A stretch of 64,000 bases of DNA, taken from contig NZ_JAMBNZ010000013.1 in the NCBI RefSeq assembly GCF_023715365.1, forward strand, positions 1-64,000. Reading direction: 5' to 3'. The notes beneath the pieces were generated by a model, which had not been told where the DNA came from, did not search any database, and saw only the letters and a list, made by a program, of their open reading frames with translations. This DNA comes from Georgenia satyanarayanai. Lineage in GTDB: Bacteria; Actinomycetota; Actinomycetes; Actinomycetales; Actinomycetaceae. How positions within the stretch are numbered: position 1 is the first letter of the stretch; each line of letters begins with the position of its first letter. The position numbers and the translations under genes are program-made. Shown one piece after another: positions 19,890 through 29,079 of the stretch.

Positions 19890-19929
19890 CCGCAGCCCAC
19901 GCCGCCGTTCTCGGTAGCGGGGGCTGCGG
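19890..19929 (+). terminator. Terminator after glnA1
   Basis: CCGCAGCCC at 19890-19898 pairs with GGGCTGCGG at 19921-19929, with a 22-base loop. It is located within 50 bases of the glnA1 stop. It could act in both directions, since the metallophosphoesterase gene approaches on minus. Confidence 0.6.
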
Positions 19930-20025
19930 CGTTCACCGGGCGGTTGCCGCCTTGGCGGGGGCAGATCCGTCGGGCGGCTCGTGAGCCACTCGCTCACGTC
20001 GACGAGACGGGGGCCGGGGGGTCGC

Positions 20026-20535
20026 TCAGCCCGTGTTCCCGCGCGGCGGCAACCGGTGGAGGTCGACGTCGGTCACCTCGCCGGCGGACACGGTGAGCGT
20101 CAGGTACGTGCGGTGCGGCTGACGGCGCCGGTCGGTGGGCGAGCCGGGGTTGAGCAGGCGCAGCCCGTCGGCCGCCCCGTCCCACGGGATGTGGCTGTGG
20201 CCGAAGACGAGCAGGTCGGTGTCCGGGTAGGCGGCCCGCATCCGCGCGTCGCGGCCGCGGGACTGGCCGGTCTCGTGGACGACGGCGATGCGGACCCCCT
20301 CGACCTCGGCTCGCGCGACCTCGGGGAGCCGACGTCGCAGCTCGGCGCCGTCGTTGTTGCCCCAGCACGCGAGGAGGGCGGCAGAGCGGCCCTCGAGCTC
20401 GTCGAGCAGCTCGGGGACGACCCAGTCCCCCGCGTGGACGACGAGGTCCGCCGCCTCGACCTCCCGCCACACCTGCTCCGGCAGCTGCCGGGCGCGCGTG
20501 GGGACGTGGGTGTCGGCGAGGAGGAGGACGCGCAT
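20026..20535 (-). CDS. Metallophosphoesterase (YfcE-like)
   Basis: A 169-aa calcineurin-like phosphoesterase. The metal-binding motifs occur in order: LLLADTH, VVHAGDWV, CWGNND, VVHETG and FGHSHIP. The family hydrolyses phosphomono- or phosphodiester bonds, and the natural substrate is unknown. The ATG at 20535 was chosen over one three codons upstream because the DTH motif normally lies about six residues from the start. The gene follows the histidine phosphatase on the same strand. Confidence 0.9.
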   Translation of the reverse strand: MRVLLLADTHVPTRARQLPEQVWREVEAADLVVHAGDWVVPELLDELEGRSAALLACWGNNDGAELRRRLPEVARAEVEGVRIAVVHETGQSRGRDARMRAAYPDTDLLVFGHSHIPWDGAADGLRLLNPGSPTDRRRQPHRTYLTLTVSAGEVTDVDLHRLPPRGNTG

Positions 20536-20592
20536 GGCGACCACCGTGCCACGGTGACGTGCCGGCGCGCGCGGGGACGCCGTCGTCGTCCG

Positions 20593-21273
20593 TCAGGACT
20601 CGGAGGGGACCGCCTCGGCAGGTGCCGGGTCGGCGGCGGGGCCGTCGTGGGCGGCGTCGCTCACGCGCTCGCCGCCGAGCGGCTCGCCCTCCCACAGCTC
20701 GGCCCACCAGCCCTCGCGCGGACTGCCCTCGAGAACGACGGCGCCGGTGTTGCTGATCGGGTGGTAGGCGGCGTGCTCGCCGGTGACGTTCTCCGCCCGC
20801 GCAGCCGTCCACGAGCGGATGACGGCGCCGTGGCTGAACATCACGGCTGTGCGGACCCCGTCGGCGTACGCCTCGGCGACGACCTCGTCATAGCGCTGCC
20901 ACACCTCGAACCCGTTCTCCGCGCCCGGGACACGGCGGTCCGGGTCGTCCGCCCAGCTGAAGATCGTGCCGACGTAGGCGCGGATCGACGCCTCGTCGCC
21001 GCGCATCTCGAGCTCGCCCGCCTTGATCTCGCGGATGCCGTCGCGCACCCGCAGCTCCAGGCCACGCTCGGCGAGGAGCGGCGCGGCGGTCTGCTGGGTG
21101 CGGACCAGGGTGGAGGCGTAGACGACGTCGATGTCCTCGCCGGCCAGGCTGCGAGGGACGGCGGCGGCCTGCTGCCGGCCGAGCTCGGTGAGGTCGGCGC
21201 CGGGTTCCGCCGTGTCGAGCAGGTCGGCGACGTTCGAGCTGGTCTGGCCGTGGCGGATGAGGATGAGTCGCAT
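20593..21273 (-). CDS. Histidine phosphatase family protein
   Basis: A 226-aa phosphoglycerate-mutase-like protein. The catalytic RHG motif appears in LILIRHGQTSSN, with the second His in MFSHGAVIRSW. Substrates vary widely across the family. The C-terminal 25 residues are a low-complexity acidic and Ala/Pro tail. The start could be 21273, 21282 or 21285, since MMGGMRL offers three ATGs; I chose the one giving the usual distance to RHG. It lies upstream of the metallophosphoesterase by 57 bases. Confidence 0.88.
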   Translation of the reverse strand: MRLILIRHGQTSSNVADLLDTAEPGADLTELGRQQAAAVPRSLAGEDIDVVYASTLVRTQQTAAPLLAERGLELRVRDGIREIKAGELEMRGDEASIRAYVGTIFSWADDPDRRVPGAENGFEVWQRYDEVVAEAYADGVRTAVMFSHGAVIRSWTAARAENVTGEHAAYHPISNTGAVVLEGSPREGWWAELWEGEPLGGERVSDAAHDGPAADPAPAEAVPSES

Positions 21274-21351
21274 GCCTCCCATCATGACCCAGCCGGGCGA
21301 ACGGGAGACGACCTGGACCCGGGCGGGCCCACGGCCGCGTAGGTTGGCGCC

Positions 21352-21786
21352 ATGAGCCGGTCCATGCGCCCCACCGACACGTCCGTCGACGGGTTCATCG
21401 CGGCGAACGAGCCGGACGGCTCCCTCGCCATCCTCGACGGCGTCATCACGGCCGCGCTGCCCGGAGCCACCCGCGTGCTGTGGCAGGGCGTGTTCTGGGG
21501 CGGGACCGACCAGTCGATCATCGGCTACGGCGCCACCGTGCAGTCCCGCCCGCGGGGTGCGGACGTCGAGTGGTTCCTCGTCGGCCTCGCCCGCCAGTCC
21601 GCGTCCGTCAGCCTCTACGTGCACGCCGCCGAAGGGAAGCAGTACCTGGCGAAGCTCTACGGCCCGCGCCTGGGGCGCACGAAGGTCGGTGCGGCGAGCG
21701 TCTCCTTCGCCTCCGCCGACGTCCTGGACCTCGATGTGCTGGATGAGGTGGTTCGTCACGCCGGCCGCCTGGTCGAGTGGCGCTGA
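21352..21786 (+). CDS. DUF1801-like hypothetical protein
   Basis: A 144-aa protein that looks like the DUF1801/YdhG fold of unknown function. The GYGATVQSRP and GLARQSASVSLYV segments align in pattern with the family's YGxPxF and aaxkxhvslY motifs. No catalytic residue is known for the family. It starts divergently from the histidine phosphatase, 78 bases away, and converges with glnE. Confidence 0.6.
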   Translation: MSRSMRPTDTSVDGFIAANEPDGSLAILDGVITAALPGATRVLWQGVFWGGTDQSIIGYGATVQSRPRGADVEWFLVGLARQSASVSLYVHAAEGKQYLAKLYGPRLGRTKVGAASVSFASADVLDLDVLDEVVRHAGRLVEWR

Positions 21787-21882
21787 GGGGCGGACGGCAC
21801 GTGCGCCTGCGGCGGTAACAACTCAGCGGCGCGAGTGGGGGTGCGATGGGCGGCGCGGGGAGGGCGAGAGGGCGGGCGCGGA

Positions 21883-24800
21883 CTACCCGAAGAAGATGCG
21901 CTCGACGACGGCGCGGGCGCGGCGGGTGGCGCGGAGGTAGTCCTCCTCGAGCTCGGCGGACTCGCCGGGGCCGTACCCGAGAAGCCGGGCGACGGCGGTG
22001 ACCTGGCCCGGGTCGTGCGGCAGGACGTCGACCTTCGCCCCGGTGACCCGGCCGGTGGCCAGCGCGATCCCGGCGCGCAGCCGTGAGGCGAGCGTCCACG
22101 CGGTGACGAGCAGCGTGCAGTCCTCCTCCCCCAGCAGCCCCGCACCGCGCGCCGCGGTGAGCGCCTCGACCGTGCGCGGCGTCCGCAGCTCAGGGACACG
22201 GCCGGCGTGCTGCAGCTGGAGCAGCTGAGCCGTCCACTCGACGTCGGCCAGCCCCCCGCGCCCGAGCTTGAGCTGCCGGCTGGCCGGGACGCCGCGCGGC
22301 ATCCGCTCGGACTCCACCCGGGCCTTGACGCGCCGCAGCTCCCGCAGGGCGCGGTCGTCCAGACCGTCGCCCGGGTAGCGGTAGGGGTCGATGAGCGCAC
22401 CGAAGCGCTCGAGCAGACCTTCGTCACCGGCCACCGGCCGTGCCCGCAGCAGCGCCTGCTGCTCCCACGGCTCGGCCCAGCGCTCGTAGTACTGGGCGTA
22501 GGACGCGAGCGAGCGGACCATCGGTCCGTTGCGCCCCTCGGGCCGCAGCGCGGCGTCGACGGGGAGCGCGAGCTCCACGCCGGGGTCGCCGAGGAGGGCA
22601 CGCACGTGCCCGGCGACGGCGACGGCGAACTCCTGGGCGACGTCGTCGTCCTCGCCCACCGGGTCGTGGACGAACAGCACGTCGGCGTCCGAGCCGTACC
22701 CCATCTCCTGCCCGCCCAGCCGGCCCATCGCGATGATCCCGAAGCGGACCGGCGGCTGCGCCAGGCCGCGCTGCTCGCGGGCGAGCCGCACGGCGACCTC
22801 GAGCGTCGTCGTCAGCGCCTGGTCGGCCGCCACCGACAGGACGGTGCGGTCCCGCTCGTCGCGCACGCCGTCGAGCGCGTCCCCGACGGCGCCGCGCAGC
22901 AGCTCGCGGCGGCGCAGGTAGCGCACGGCGCGCACCGCGTCCGCTGGGTCGGGCCGACGGCGCACGAGGGCGGCCGCCTCGCGAGCCAGCTGCTCCGGGG
23001 TGCGCGGGCGCAGTGCCTCGTCCTCCCCCAGCCAGGCCGCGGCCTCGGGCAGCGCCTCGAGCCCCTCGGCGACGTACCGACTGGTGGCGAGGAGATAGCT
23101 GAGCCGCGGCGCGGCCACGCCGGAGTCGCGGAGCGTCTGGAGGTACCAGTGGGTGGTGCCGAGCGCCTCGGAGACCTTACGGAAGGCGAGCAGGCCGCCG
23201 TCGGGATCCGCGCCGCGGGCGAACATGCCGAGCATGGCGGGCAGGACCTGGCGCTGGATCGCGGCGGTGCGCGAGACGCCCGCCGTCAACGAGTCGAGGT
23301 GCCGGACGGCGCCGGCAGGGTCGCGGTAGCCGATCGCCGCGAGCCGCTCTCGGACCGCCTCCGGGCGCAGGTGGGCGTCCTCGCGGCTGAGCCTGGCGAT
23401 GAGCGGCAGCATCGGCCGGTAGAAGATGTCCTCGTGGAGGTCGCGGACCTCACGGCGCACGGCGCGCAGCCGCTGCTCGAGGGTCTCGGCGCTGCGCGTC
23501 CCGTCGCCCGGCAGCGCGCGCGCCAGGCGTCGCAGGTCCGCCTCGCCGCTGGGGATGACGTGCGTGCGGCGCAGGCGGTACAGCTGCATCCGGTGCTCGA
23601 GAACGCGCAGGTAGCGGTAGCACTCGTCGAGCCGCTCGGCGGGGTCGCGGCCGATGTACCCCGTCTCGGCGAGGCGGGCGATGGCGTCGAGCGTGCCCGC
23701 GGTCCTGATGGCCTCGTCGGTGCGGCCGTGGACGAGCTGGAGGAGCTGGACGGTGAACTCGACGTCCCGCAGGCCGCCGCGCCCGAGCTTCAGCTGCCGC
23801 TCCGCCTCGGCGACCGGGATGGTGTCCTCGACGCGGCGGCGCATCGCCTGGGCGTCCTCGACGAAGTTCTCCCGGCCCACCGCCGACCACACGAAGGGCT
23901 CGACGGCGGCGACGTACTCCGTGCCCAGCGCGGCGTCCCCGGCCACCGGTCGGGCCTTGAGCAGCGCCTGGAACTCCCAGGTCTTGGCCCAGCGGTCGTA
24001 GTAGGCGACGTGGGAGGCGACGGTCCGCACGAGCGGGCCGTCCTTGCCCTCCGGGCGCAGGTTCGCGTCCACCGGCCACAGCGGTGGCTCCGTCCCGACG
24101 GCGCCGCTCACGTTCCGCGCCAGCGCGCCGGCCAGGCGGGTGGCGACGGCGGTGGCCTCGTCCTCGCCGGCGCCCTCCCCAGGGGCAACGACGTAGACGA
24201 CGTCGACGTCGGAGATGTAGTTGAGCTCGCGGCCACCGGCCTTGCCCATCCCGATGACGGCGAGGCGGGCGCCGCGGCCGTGGTCGGGAAGGTCCGCGCG
24301 GGCGACGGCGAGGGCGGCCTCCAGGGCAGCGGCCGCGAGGTCCGACAGGGCGGCGGCCACCGCGGGGAAGGCGCCGAGCGGGTCGGGGCTGGTGAGATCC
24401 GCGGCGGCCACCTCGAGGAGCCGGCGGCGGTAGCAGCGGCGCAGTGCCTCGACCCCGGCGGTGCCGGTCACCGTGGCGACGGGTGCGGCGTCGGACGGGT
24501 CGGCACCGACAGCCCGCAGCGCGCGGTCCCGCTCGTCCTGCGGCGTGAGGTCGAGGACGCCGTCGGCGTGCTCGTCACCGAGGAGGGTCGCGTCGGCGGG
24601 GCGGGCGACGAGCATGTCGCCCAGTGCGCTCGAGGAGCCGAGGACGGCGAGGAGCCGCTGCCGGTGCCCACCGTCGGAGGCGAGCACCGCCGCGAGGTCC
24701 GGTGCGCCGTCGTCGTCCTGCGCCGCCTCGAGCAGGCGGACCAGGGTGAGGAGCGCGAGGTCCGGGTCGGCCACTCGCCCGAGCGCGGCGGGCAGCGGCG

Positions 24801-24924
24801 CGCCGGCGTCCTCCGCGCGCGCGAGAGGCGTGGCGAGGACCGCCTCGTCGAGGAGCCCCGCCGCCCGGCGAGGGTCGGTGAAGCCGAGCCGGAGCAGCTC
24901 CTGGGTGGGCGTGGGTGCGCGCAC
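21883..24924 (-). CDS. glnE: Bifunctional glutamine synthetase adenylyltransferase/deadenylase
   Basis: The 1013-aa enzyme adds AMP to, and removes it from, the regulatory tyrosine of glutamine synthetase. Two nucleotidyltransferase domains are visible. The first has GRELNYISDVD at residues 231-241 (deadenylylating half by family convention) and the second has GGQEMGYGSDADVLFV (adenylylating half). A GRGGLRDVEFTVQLLQL-type helix block follows each domain. The start is GTG at 24924, 6 bases after the glnA2 stop, so the two genes form an operon. Confidence 0.96.
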   Translation of the reverse strand: MRAPTPTQELLRLGFTDPRRAAGLLDEAVLATPLARAEDAGAPLPAALGRVADPDLALLTLVRLLEAAQDDDGAPDLAAVLASDGGHRQRLLAVLGSSSALGDMLVARPADATLLGDEHADGVLDLTPQDERDRALRAVGADPSDAAPVATVTGTAGVEALRRCYRRRLLEVAAADLTSPDPLGAFPAVAAALSDLAAAALEAALAVARADLPDHGRGARLAVIGMGKAGGRELNYISDVDVVYVVAPGEGAGEDEATAVATRLAGALARNVSGAVGTEPPLWPVDANLRPEGKDGPLVRTVASHVAYYDRWAKTWEFQALLKARPVAGDAALGTEYVAAVEPFVWSAVGRENFVEDAQAMRRRVEDTIPVAEAERQLKLGRGGLRDVEFTVQLLQLVHGRTDEAIRTAGTLDAIARLAETGYIGRDPAERLDECYRYLRVLEHRMQLYRLRRTHVIPSGEADLRRLARALPGDGTRSAETLEQRLRAVRREVRDLHEDIFYRPMLPLIARLSREDAHLRPEAVRERLAAIGYRDPAGAVRHLDSLTAGVSRTAAIQRQVLPAMLGMFARGADPDGGLLAFRKVSEALGTTHWYLQTLRDSGVAAPRLSYLLATSRYVAEGLEALPEAAAWLGEDEALRPRTPEQLAREAAALVRRRPDPADAVRAVRYLRRRELLRGAVGDALDGVRDERDRTVLSVAADQALTTTLEVAVRLAREQRGLAQPPVRFGIIAMGRLGGQEMGYGSDADVLFVHDPVGEDDDVAQEFAVAVAGHVRALLGDPGVELALPVDAALRPEGRNGPMVRSLASYAQYYERWAEPWEQQALLRARPVAGDEGLLERFGALIDPYRYPGDGLDDRALRELRRVKARVESERMPRGVPASRQLKLGRGGLADVEWTAQLLQLQHAGRVPELRTPRTVEALTAARGAGLLGEEDCTLLVTAWTLASRLRAGIALATGRVTGAKVDVLPHDPGQVTAVARLLGYGPGESAELEEDYLRATRRARAVVERIFFG

Positions 24925-24930
24925 GGCGGG

Positions 24931-26268
24931 TCAGATGCCGGGCAGCAGGCTACGCAGCTCGTAGGGCGTGACCTGGGAGCGGTACTCGGTCCACTCCTGG
25001 CGCTTGTTGCGGACGAAGAACGCGAAGACGTCCTCGCCGAGGGTCTCGGCGACGAGCTCGGAGGACTCCATGACCTCCAACGCCTGCTCGAGGCTGCCGG
25101 GCAGCGGTTTGATGCCCATGGCCTTGCGCTCGACGTCCGACAGCGCCCACACGTTGTCCTCGGCGCCGTCGGGCAGCTCGTAACCCTCCTCGATGCCCTT
25201 GAGGCCGGCGGCGATGAGCATGGCGAAGGCGAGGTAGGGGTTGGCAGCGGCGTCCAGCGCGCGGTACTCCGCGCGCGTGGAAGGGCCCTTGTCCGGCTTG
25301 TGCATGGGCACGCGGACGAGCGCGGACCGGTTGTTGTGCCCCCAGCACACGTAGCTGGGCGCCTCTCCCCCGCCCCACAGGCGCTTGTAGGAGTTCACGT
25401 ACTGGTTGGTGACGGCGGTGATCTCGGCGGCGTGGTGGAGCAGCCCGGCGATGAACGAGCGACCGGTCGAGGACAGCTGGTACTGCCCTGCCGGGTCGTA
25501 GAAGGCGTTGGCGTCCCCCTCGAAGAGGGAGAAGTGCGTGTGCATGCCCGAGCCGGGGGCCCCGATGAGGGGCTTGGGCATGAAGGTGGCCATGATGCCC
25601 TGCTGGAGGGCGACCTCCTTGACCACGGTGCGGAAGGTCATGATGTTGTCCGCGGTGGACAGGGCGTCCGCGTAGCGCAGGTCGATCTCGTTCTGCCCCG
25701 GCCCGGCCTCGTGGTGGGAGTACTCCACGGAGATGCCCATGGACTCGAGCAGCGTGATGGTGTCGCGCCGGAAGTCGTGGGCGGTGCCGCGGGCGACGTG
25801 GTCGAAGTAGCCGGCCGTGTCGATCGGGACGAGGGGCGCGTCGGGGCTCTGGCGCTGCTCGAAGAGGTAGAACTCGATCTCCGGGTGGGTGTAGCAGGTG
25901 AAGCCGGCGTCCTTGGCGCGTTCGAGCGTGCGCTTGAGGACGTTGCGGGGGTCGGAGCGGGCGGGCTCGCCGTCGGGGGTGAGGATGTCGCAGAACATCC
26001 GCGCGACGCCGTGCTCGTCCCCGCGCCAGGGCAGCAGCTGGAAGGTGGCCGGGTCGGGCTTGGCCAGCATGTCCGCCTCATAGACGCGGGTGAGGCCCTC
26101 GATGGAGCTGCCGTCGAAACCGATACCCTCGGCGAAGGCCGCCTCGATCTCAGCAGGTGCGATGGCCACGGACTTGAGCACGCCGAGGACGTCGGTGAAC
26201 CACAGCCGGATGAAGCGGATGTCGCGTTCCTCGATCGCGCGGAGCACGTACTCCTGCTGCCTGTCCAT
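24931..26268 (-). CDS. glnA2: Glutamine synthetase paralogue GlnA2 type
   Basis: The 445-aa protein is a type I glutamine synthetase homologue with FDGSSIEGL, MATFMPKPLIGAPGSGMHTHFS and the NNRSALVRVP block. The adenylylation tyrosine is missing: the equivalent segment reads EDNVWALSD with Trp374 where glnA1 has Tyr402. It should therefore escape GlnE control. Start ATG 26268 is preceded by GAGAGGAAG. It may act as a glutamine synthetase or as a related gamma-glutamyl ligase, as some actinobacterial GlnA paralogues do. It is translated just before glnE. Confidence 0.93.
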   Translation of the reverse strand: MDRQQEYVLRAIEERDIRFIRLWFTDVLGVLKSVAIAPAEIEAAFAEGIGFDGSSIEGLTRVYEADMLAKPDPATFQLLPWRGDEHGVARMFCDILTPDGEPARSDPRNVLKRTLERAKDAGFTCYTHPEIEFYLFEQRQSPDAPLVPIDTAGYFDHVARGTAHDFRRDTITLLESMGISVEYSHHEAGPGQNEIDLRYADALSTADNIMTFRTVVKEVALQQGIMATFMPKPLIGAPGSGMHTHFSLFEGDANAFYDPAGQYQLSSTGRSFIAGLLHHAAEITAVTNQYVNSYKRLWGGGEAPSYVCWGHNNRSALVRVPMHKPDKGPSTRAEYRALDAAANPYLAFAMLIAAGLKGIEEGYELPDGAEDNVWALSDVERKAMGIKPLPGSLEQALEVMESSELVAETLGEDVFAFFVRNKRQEWTEYRSQVTPYELRSLLPGI

Positions 26269-26368
26269 CGGCGGCTTCCTCTCGTCGTCGCGTTCCTGCC
26301 ACCCTCTGCGCCGAGAGTACAGTTCCCGGCCGACATCCCCGGTCAGGTCGCCCGCTGGCCGCGCCCGC

Positions 26369-27310
26369 TCAGGACGCCGCGGCGCAGGCGTCCACGAGGC
26401 GCCTGAGCGGGGACTCCAGCCCCCACCGCTCGGCCAGCTCAAGGAGCGCGTCCCCGTCCGTGGGCACGTCACCGAGCTCCCCGTGCTCGTCGGCGACGGG
26501 GGCGTCACGGGCGACCTGGACGACGGTCGGTGCGACGGCGAGGTAGTCGGCCGCGGCGAGGATGCGCTTGCGCTGGGTGGCGGTGAGCGAGGAGCCGGAG
26601 TCGTTGGCCGCCTCGACGATCCCGGCGAGCGTGCCGTGCTGGGCGAGAAGTGACGCGGCCGTCTTCTCCCCGATGCCCGCGACGCCCGGCAGCCCGTCGC
26701 TGGGGTCCCCGCGCAGGGTCGCCATGTCGGCGTAGGCCTGCCCGCCCTCGACCCCGTACTTCTCCCGCAGCCACGCCTCGTCGATGCGCTGGGGCTCCTT
26801 CTGCCCGCGCACCGGGTAGAGGACGGTGACGCCCGCGGCGTCGTCGACGAGCTGGAACAGGTCGCGGTCCCCCGTCATGACGAGCACCTCGGGAGCGCGG
26901 TCGGTGGCCGCGACCTCGCGGGCGACGAGCGTGCCGATGACGTCGTCGGCCTCGTAGCCGGGCGAGCCGAGACGCGGGATCCCGACGGCGGAGAGCACGT
27001 CGACGATGATCGGCACCTGGGCGGTGAGCAGCTCGGGGACCTCCTCGCCGCCGTCGTCGGAGAGCCGGTGCTCCTTGTAGGAGGGGATGGCCGCGACGCG
27101 GAAGGCCGGGCGCCAGTCGTCGTCCCAGCAGGCGATGACGCGCGAGGGCCGGTGCGCCTCCACGAGCCGGGAGATCGCGTCGAGGAAGCCGCGCACGGCG
27201 TTGATCGGCGTCCCGTCCGGAGCGGTCATCGTGTCCGGCAGGGCGAAGAACGCCCGGAAGTACATGGAGGCGGAGTCGAGAAGGAGCAGCGGTCCCGGCT
27301 GGTCACTCAT
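26369..27310 (-). CDS. 5'-3' exonuclease
   Basis: The 313-aa protein has the 5'-3' exonuclease fold of the N-terminal domain of DNA polymerase I, without a polymerase. Key segments are LLLLDSASMYFRAFFALP, the YKEHR motif, YEADDVIGTLV (metal-binding acidic cluster), VMTGDRDLFQLV and a helix-hairpin-helix, DGLPGVAGIGEKTAASLL. It probably removes RNA primers or flaps. A frame reaching further downstream was rejected. The start overlaps the stop of the upstream gene by eight bases. Confidence 0.93.
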   Translation of the reverse strand: MSDQPGPLLLLDSASMYFRAFFALPDTMTAPDGTPINAVRGFLDAISRLVEAHRPSRVIACWDDDWRPAFRVAAIPSYKEHRLSDDGGEEVPELLTAQVPIIVDVLSAVGIPRLGSPGYEADDVIGTLVAREVAATDRAPEVLVMTGDRDLFQLVDDAAGVTVLYPVRGQKEPQRIDEAWLREKYGVEGGQAYADMATLRGDPSDGLPGVAGIGEKTAASLLAQHGTLAGIVEAANDSGSSLTATQRKRILAAADYLAVAPTVVQVARDAPVADEHGELGDVPTDGDALLELAERWGLESPLRRLVDACAAAS

Positions 27311-27713
27311 GCGGTGATCCTTGCAGAAGAAGGACGGTCAGCGTGCGCGCGAGACGGTCCAGTCCCGCCTCCAGCGGGAGGCCGACGCCGTCCACCGGAC
27401 CGACCGCGTACCGACCGTCGCGGACGACGTCGTCGAGCTCCCGGCCCTCGAGCCACACGCGGCTGAGCCGCGCCGGCTGGGGGTGTGCGTGGAGGGTGAG
27501 GTCGACGCAGGCGGCCGGGTGGGACAGGTCCATCCAGTACGCGAGGTGGGGGAAGCGGGCGCTGAACTCGTGCCCCGCGCTGCAGAAGGTCACCTCGACG
27601 TCACGGCCGATGCCTGCCTGTCCGGCCTGGAAGCCGTGCGGCGTCAGCACCGGATCGAGGGCGTCACAGACGTGACGAGCGATCGCGAGGGCGCTGTCCG
27701 CTGAGCTGGTCAT
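27303..27713 (-). CDS. Hypothetical protein
   Basis: A 136-aa protein of unknown function. It is soluble, with no membrane helix, and contains WMDLSHPAACVDLTLHAHPQPARLS in the middle. I see no catalytic motif. The ATG at 27713 overlaps the upstream membrane gene by four bases, and the stop overlaps the exonuclease start by eight, so it is coupled to both. Confidence 0.7.
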   Translation of the reverse strand: MTSSADSALAIARHVCDALDPVLTPHGFQAGQAGIGRDVEVTFCSAGHEFSARFPHLAYWMDLSHPAACVDLTLHAHPQPARLSRVWLEGRELDDVVRDGRYAVGPVDGVGLPLEAGLDRLARTLTVLLLQGSPHE

Positions 27714-28243
27714 GGTGCGGCCGATCCCCTCAGCCACCGGCGCTCCCCCCACCGCAGGTAGAGGCACGACCCGACCGCGATGAGAGCCGCGCGGACCGCG
27801 TAGGACGTCACCGGCTGCACCGCCGTCGGGGCCAGGAGCGCGACAGCCGCGATGAGGACGCCGTAGGCGAGGAGGAGCAGACCGACGTAGCGCACCCATC
27901 GCCACCTCCGCGGCGGCGTCGCCCACAGGCCGGTCACCCGGACGGAGACCGCTGACGTGAGACCGAGAAGGATCCCGGCGGCGGTAGCAATCGGGACGGT
28001 GACGATGAAGAACCAGACGAGAATCCCCGCGCTGTAGACGAACGGGTTCCCGTAAGTCGCTGCGGGGTAGCGCAGGAACGAGTAGGTCAGGAGCACGGTC
28101 ATCGGCAGAACGGCCACCGTGATCGCCGCAAGGATCCAGAAGGCCGTCAGGCGGAGAATCCACCGGCGTGGCCGCAGCCGCTCCCCGGGCACGACACCGG
28201 CGCGAATGCCGAATGCCGAAGACGCAGACCTGAGCGCGCGCAT
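27710..28243 (-). CDS. Hypothetical membrane protein
   Basis: A 177-aa protein with four hydrophobic segments, near residues 28-50, 65-90, 115-135 and 140-160. No family was recognised. I chose the ATG at 28243 because AAGGA lies seven bases upstream; an ATG at 28264 has no Shine-Dalgarno sequence. It ends with ATGA overlap to the next gene. It is the first gene of a minus-strand set ending in the exonuclease. Confidence 0.6.
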   Translation of the reverse strand: MRALRSASSAFGIRAGVVPGERLRPRRWILRLTAFWILAAITVAVLPMTVLLTYSFLRYPAATYGNPFVYSAGILVWFFIVTVPIATAAGILLGLTSAVSVRVTGLWATPPRRWRWVRYVGLLLLAYGVLIAAVALLAPTAVQPVTSYAVRAALIAVGSCLYLRWGERRWLRGSAAP

Positions 28244-28410
28244 GCCCGCATCCTTGCAGAGCATCCGGAGGAGGTACGTCGGTCCCAGGACGTTGCGTGA
28301 GCAACTGGGAGGGGATCCTCACCCCGTCTCTCCCATGGATGCCTCGGCCGCCCGCCGTGCACATTCAGCAGCTCCCGACGCTACCGCCGCGGAGGCGTGA
28401 GCTGTGTCGA

Positions 28411-28453
28411 GAGACGTGAGATTGCTCCGCCTGGTGGAGCAATCTCACGTCTC
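28411..28453. repeat. Perfect 18-bp inverted repeat in a divergent intergenic region
   Basis: GAGACGTGAGATTGCTCC at 28411-28428 is exactly repeated in inverted form at 28436-28453, with a 7-base loop. It lies within the 28265-28552 intergenic region, between genes that start away from each other. A terminator would not be expected there, and no T tract follows. It could be a stable hairpin, a protein site or a repeat element. I see no other feature in this gap. Confidence 0.85.
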
Positions 28454-28552
28454 GGACCACGCCCCTTCCGCCGTGGGTCCGCGACGCGGCCGTGGCGGGT
28501 CGCACGCCGCCCTCGCCGGGTTTGGGCCGGTTTGCGGACCTAACCTGGACTC

Positions 28553-28993
28553 ATGCACTCCGACGACATCAACTTCCACACCCGCAAGTGGATCCGGCCC
28601 GAGGACCTCAACGCCAACGGCACCCTCTTCGGTGGCAGCCTGCTGCGGTGGATCGACGAGGAGGCCGCGATCTACGCGATGATCCAGCTCGGCAACGAGC
28701 GGGTGGTCACGAAGTACATGTCGGAGATCAACTTCTTCAGCTCGGCCACGCAGGGTGACATCGTCGAGATGGGCCTGCGGGCCACCCGCTTCGGACGGAC
28801 CTCGCTGACGATGCGGGCCGAGGTGCGCAACCTCTTCACCCGCCACAGCATCCTCACGATCGACTCGATCGTCTTCGTCAACCTCGGTGAGGACGGCCGC
28901 CCAACCCCCCACGGCCAGTCGTCCATCACCTTCGAGCGCGACCGCATCCCCGAGCGCCTGCGCCCGGACGTCCACGAGCCGCGTCCCCGCTGA
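28553..28993 (+). CDS. Acyl-CoA thioesterase (hotdog fold, YciA-like)
   Basis: The 146-aa protein has the hotdog thioesterase pattern. The LNANGTLFGGSLLRWIDEEAAIYA segment carries the GG(S) and Asp-Glu region of acyl-CoA hydrolases, and FFSSATQGDIVEMGL follows. It should hydrolyse acyl-CoA to free acid and CoA in the cytoplasm. The chain length it prefers cannot be read from the sequence. A hairpin at 29000-29028 follows. Confidence 0.9.
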   Translation: MHSDDINFHTRKWIRPEDLNANGTLFGGSLLRWIDEEAAIYAMIQLGNERVVTKYMSEINFFSSATQGDIVEMGLRATRFGRTSLTMRAEVRNLFTRHSILTIDSIVFVNLGEDGRPTPHGQSSITFERDRIPERLRPDVHEPRPR

Positions 28994-28999
28994 GGCGGC

Positions 29000-29028
29000 A
29001 CCTGTGGGCAGCGGCTCCGTCCACAGGT
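29000..29028 (+). terminator. Hairpin after the thioesterase gene
   Basis: ACCTGTGG at 29000-29007 pairs with CCACAGGT at 29021-29028, with a 13-base loop. It lies 7 bases past the thioesterase stop. The stem is short, so confidence is moderate. Confidence 0.45.
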
Positions 29029-29079
29029 CCCGGAAGTACTCAGCGCTCGGCGCGAGCCGGGGGGCGGGGGCGGGGTCAG

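Noticed and set aside
22207-26406. A very long plus-strand open frame (about 1400 codons)
   Set aside because: It is antisense to glnE and glnA2, which have clear conserved motifs. High GC makes such shadows common.
26369-26508. Longer N-terminus for glnA2
   Set aside because: It overlaps the exonuclease frame; the ATG at 26268 has a Shine-Dalgarno sequence and fits the family.
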